Assembly (NCBI GenBank): GCA_964624235.1
Contig: CAZUXY010000025.1
Span: forward strand, 1 to 61,599
Reading direction: 5' to 3'
DNA: 61,599 nt
From: CAZUXY01 sp964624235
Lineage (GTDB): Bacteria; Spirochaetota; UBA4802; UBA5368
Positions 59,090 to 61,599 of the stretch are shown one piece after another. Made by a program: the position numbers and the translations under genes. Positions within the stretch are counted from its first letter, which is position 1; the number at the start of each line of letters is the position of its first letter. A model generated the notes under the pieces. That model had not been told where the DNA came from. It did no database searches and saw only the letters and a list, made by a program, of their open reading frames with translations.

Positions 59090-61599
59090 TCACAGATGAA
59101 CAACAAATACCGGTATCACCCCGATGCCGTCATCCAGACCGTCAAGGGCCTTTCCGATGACGGTGCCGATCTTTTCAAACGAATCCATTATCCCCGCCAT
59201 GCCGCAACCCGGCGTATCTGATGTGACAATCATATCGCCCGGCCGTATGGGCCGATAACGCGCATCCACCTTGCAGAGTGCCCTTCCTCCTGTTACCACC
59301 GGGTATGCTTTTTCACCCGCATAATTCTTCATGACCAGTGCGGGATTTCCCGACACGATTCCGACAACCGACCGGGAATACGCCCTGACGGCCCTGGCAA
59401 GCATGGATTTACCTTTTTCACTCGCCACTAGCAGATCTCCCGCATGGATGTATTCTGTTTCATCCACCTCGAAGAGTTCAACCATGTTGGCGGGAAAATC
59501 ATTTCCCTGTACCATGTTGTCGAGGGTAATCCTGCCGCTGAACACGGACCGCCCCCTGACGCTGAGAGCGTCGCCGTTCCCGATAAGATTCAACGTATCA
59601 TCAATATCCCTCAGTCCCGATCCGTCGCCGTCAACCACCAGTGAATATGAATGCTCGCTGGAGAAGACCCCACCGGGACCGAAACGTGAGATACCCATCA
59701 CCCCGCAACCGGCAGGACCATTCTCGGACCTCCCCGCCGACTGTCCCCGCATACCGACCATGGAACCGTATCCCAGCACGCCGTATCCGACAGATCCGTC
59801 TTTTGAACCGTCGGCGACCCCGGCAATACCGACGGCGCCCTGGTCCTGCGAGTTGTTTTTCCCGTAGATAACGGCGGCATGATCAGGCGGGGACACTATT
59901 CCGCTGAATTTTTCGGAACGGTCGGCATTGATGCTGATGCAACCGGTATGGCTGTCGTATGAGTGCACTACGGGGGCGTATTCATGGGCATGAGGCAGAG
60001 GAACACGGGGATCGCTCAAACGCGCATCATCGGCGCGCACCGCCGCATCCGCTTTTTCCTCTCCGTTCCCGGCAAACCTCATTATGCCGGGGTTTTGCAT
60101 GGTCGCGTTCCTGAGGCGGCGGTCGTTACCCTGCACCGCGACACCGGCGGCGTCTTCCCCGTCTTCGGCAAGCTCCACGATGCCCTTCGACACCGTGGTC
60201 GCGTTCCTGAGACGGCGGTCGCTGCCCTGCACCGCGACACCGGCGGCGTCTTCCCCGTCCTCGGCAAGCTCCACGATGCCTTTTGACACAATGGTCGCTT
60301 CCTTCAGCCGGCGGTCGCTGCCCTGCACCACTACATCGCTTCTTTCTTCACCGTCACGGGCCAGCCGGATTATTCCAAAGGTATCCGTGCCGGCTTTTCT
60401 GAGCCTGCGGTCGTTGCCCTGCACCACAACACCGGCGGCGTCTTCTCCGTCCTCGGCAAGTTCTACAATGCCCTTCGACATCGTCGTCGCATCCTTCAGC
60501 CTGCGGTCGTTGCCCTGCACCGCGACGCCTGCGGCGTCTTCACCGTCCTCAGCCAGCTCCACGATACCCTTCGACACCGTAGTCGCGTTTCTGAGACGGC
60601 GGTCGTTGCCCTGCACCGCCGACAGCGCCGATACTTCACAATCGGCCGCGAATCTCAATATTCCCTTCTGTTCTTCCGTCGCGTCCTTCAGCCGTCGGTC
60701 GTTGCCCTGCACCGCAAGGCCTGCGGCGTCTTCACCGTTTTCGGCCAGCTCCACGATGCCCTTCGACACCGTGGTCGCGTCCTTCAGCCTCCGGTCGTGG
60801 CCCTGCACCGCGACGCCTGCGGTGTCTTCACCATCCTCGGCCAGTTCCACGATGCCCTTCGACACCGTGGTCGCGTCCTTCAGCCTCCGGTCGCCACCCT
60901 GTACCACGCAACCGGGACTGGTCTCGCCGTTTTCAGCCAGTCGGCAAATACCATGTGATGATGTATCGGCCCTGTGCAGCCGGCGGTCGTTACCCTGCAC
61001 CACGGTCATGGCGGAATACACCCCGTCCTGACATAGCTTCACTATCCCGAAACTCTGTTCGGTGGCTTCTCCCAGTCTGGAATCCGTCGACTGGATGACG
61101 GCGCCCGGGGTATTTTCACGGTCATACGCAAGACGGACGATGCCCGGCTTGAGCTCGGTCGCCGGCTTGATCCTGGAATCCGAGGCCTGAACCGCCATTC
61201 CCGGCGTCTCTTCCTTGTCCTCAGACAACTGCACTATTCCCTTGAAGATGGTGCTCGCGTCCCTTAACCGCCGGTCACTGGCCTGTACGACGGTGCCCCT
61301 TGAGTCCTCACCGTCCTTTGCGAGTTTTACAACCCCCGGCAGGAACACTGACGCCTGGGGGGTCAGGTCTCCTATATTGTGGGTATGTGCACCCACTGCC
61401 GGCGCCCCGCAGATTGAAATTTCAGATAGTCTGAGGCTGTAATTCTTGTTGTTGAGGGCGACACTGTTCATTTCCATCCGCACGTACCTGGCCGGTGTCG
61501 GCGCAACCTCCCACTGGTAGAGCGTCGATGCCTCGGCATAAAAACCCTTTTCTTCGAACAACGGTGTCCATAATTTACGGTCCGTACTGGCCTCAATAT
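59090..61599 (-). CDS. large repeat protein with discoidin-like domain and self-processing-type C-terminus, N-terminus beyond window
   Basis: At least 836 residues; the frame is open to the window edge, so the start lies outside. The first part (STDRKLWTPLFEE ... YVRMEMNSVALNNKN) fits the end of an F5/8 type C (discoidin) domain. From 61336 to 59993 are 14 copies of a 32-residue unit (GIVELAEDGEDAAGVAVQGN-like). Then comes a Gly-rich region VGYGVLGYGSMVGMRGQSAG and a C-terminal module (VVGIVSGNPALVM, GRALCKVDARYRPIRPGDM, IGTVIGKALDGLDDGIGVI) known from tail-fibre-like and surface repeat proteins. A cell-surface or tail-fibre-like adhesin is the most likely role. Confidence 0.85.
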   Translation of the reverse strand, partial: IEASTDRKLWTPLFEEKGFYAEASTLYQWEVAPTPARYVRMEMNSVALNNKNYSLRLSEISICGAPAVGAHTHNIGDLTPQASVFLPGVVKLAKDGEDSRGTVVQASDRRLRDASTIFKGIVQLSEDKEETPGMAVQASDSRIKPATELKPGIVRLAYDRENTPGAVIQSTDSRLGEATEQSFGIVKLCQDGVYSAMTVVQGNDRRLHRADTSSHGICRLAENGETSPGCVVQGGDRRLKDATTVSKGIVELAEDGEDTAGVAVQGHDRRLKDATTVSKGIVELAENGEDAAGLAVQGNDRRLKDATEEQKGILRFAADCEVSALSAVQGNDRRLRNATTVSKGIVELAEDGEDAAGVAVQGNDRRLKDATTMSKGIVELAEDGEDAAGVVVQGNDRRLRKAGTDTFGIIRLARDGEERSDVVVQGSDRRLKEATIVSKGIVELAEDGEDAAGVAVQGSDRRLRNATTVSKGIVELAEDGEDAAGVAVQGNDRRLRNATMQNPGIMRFAGNGEEKADAAVRADDARLSDPRVPLPHAHEYAPVVHSYDSHTGCISINADRSEKFSGIVSPPDHAAVIYGKNNSQDQGAVGIAGVADGSKDGSVGYGVLGYGSMVGMRGQSAGRSENGPAGCGVMGISRFGPGGVFSSEHSYSLVVDGDGSGLRDIDDTLNLIGNGDALSVRGRSVFSGRITLDNMVQGNDFPANMVELFEVDETEYIHAGDLLVASEKGKSMLARAVRAYSRSVVGIVSGNPALVMKNYAGEKAYPVVTGGRALCKVDARYRPIRPGDMIVTSDTPGCGMAGIMDSFEKIGTVIGKALDGLDDGIGVIPVFVVHL
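59993..61336 (-). repeat. 14 tandem copies of a 96-base unit (32 residues)
   Basis: Period exactly 32 residues with a fixed frame: G-I-V-x-L-A-x-D-G-E ... V-Q-x-x-D-R-R-L-x-x-A-T. Outer copies diverge while about six inner copies are nearly identical at the DNA level, which suggests recent duplication or gene conversion within the array. Such arrays often change in copy number and are hard to assemble. Confidence 0.95.

Noticed and set aside
59060..59095. Bidirectional terminator between the secreted protein and the repeat protein
   Set aside because: Only a five-base CCCCT/AGGGG stem, and the T-run is separated from it by eight bases.
60084..61031. Long plus-strand ORF opposite the 32-residue repeat array
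   Set aside because: It exists only because the repeat keeps the antisense frame open; its Ser/Pro-rich product is an artefact of the repeat composition.
1..61599. Insertion sequences, integrases, CRISPR arrays or defence islands
   Set aside because: No transposase, integrase, Cas, toxin-antitoxin or restriction gene was recognised; the Mrr-like tail at 16.7 kb lacks its active site and is part of a membrane TPR protein.

Overview
The window comes from a draft assembly (two runs of ten N, at 236-245 and 34357-34366) of a Gram-negative-type bacterium of intermediate GC. Spirochaetota is my best guess. The reasons are relaxed lipoboxes (ends such as YIGC, LEGC, AGSC), CheD next to an HDOD protein, FecR-type lipoproteins, multi-PAS kinases and a nucleotidyltransferase/phosphomannomutase-like fusion. 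This is inference from style, because no rRNA or clade-specific marker is present. I see no tRNA, rRNA, CRISPR array, transposase, integrase or prophage. It reads as ordinary chromosome with many conserved-hypothetical exported proteins.

Layout. 0-3.2 kb: a truncated APC permease, two doubtful small ORFs, then a minus operon (DoxX-like membrane protein, NlpC/P60 hydrolase, Lys-rich protein). 3.4-12.2 kb: a 4Fe-4S protein and a four-gene signalling block (multi-PAS/GAF kinase, NarL-type regulator, hybrid kinase, receiver-ATPase protein). 12.6-18.7 kb: smpB, guaA-purE, a TPR protein with an Mrr-like tail, a lipoprotein and a methyltransferase. 19-21.3 kb: two Lys-rich exported peptides beside an ECF sigma/anti-sigma-FecR pair. 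21.3-25.1 kb: a tightly packed minus operon with alkaline phosphatase, histidine phosphatase and two unknowns. 25.2-28.1 kb: cheD, an HDOD protein, a zinc-ribbon membrane protein and a methyltransferase. 28-35.9 kb: aminotransferase, signal-peptidase homologue, HEAT protein, nucleotidyltransferase fusion, M20 peptidase, membrane protein. 36-42 kb: exported proteins, FecR lipoprotein, ADP-ribosylglycohydrolase-fold protein, tandem hotdog protein, metallo-beta-lactamase. 42.7-47.4 kb: DEAD-box helicase, transketolase, PEBP-like protein. 47.4-51.4 kb: a translationally coupled operon (lipoprotein, zinc-ribbon ORF with an in-frame TGA, shikimate kinase-chorismate synthase fusion, ribF, ogt). 51.7-59 kb: acyl-ACP synthetase/acyltransferase fusion, DUF1295 protein, anchored beta-propeller, TPR protein, dtd, trx, a secreted protein. 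59-61.6 kb: the C-terminal part of a repeat protein with 14 copies of a 32-residue unit.

No single known defence or mobile system is present. The most notable theme is loss of catalytic residues in otherwise well-preserved folds: a signal peptidase without its lysine, an ADP-ribosylglycohydrolase fold without its metal-binding aspartates, a receiver with Asn for the phospho-Asp, a kinase-like protein without a phospho-His, a phosphomannomutase-like domain without its motifs, and an Mrr-like domain without its Q-x-K. The most unusual loci are the coupled small ORF with an internal TGA at 50510-50698, the AroK-AroC fusion it is coupled to, and the TPR-Mrr-like protein.
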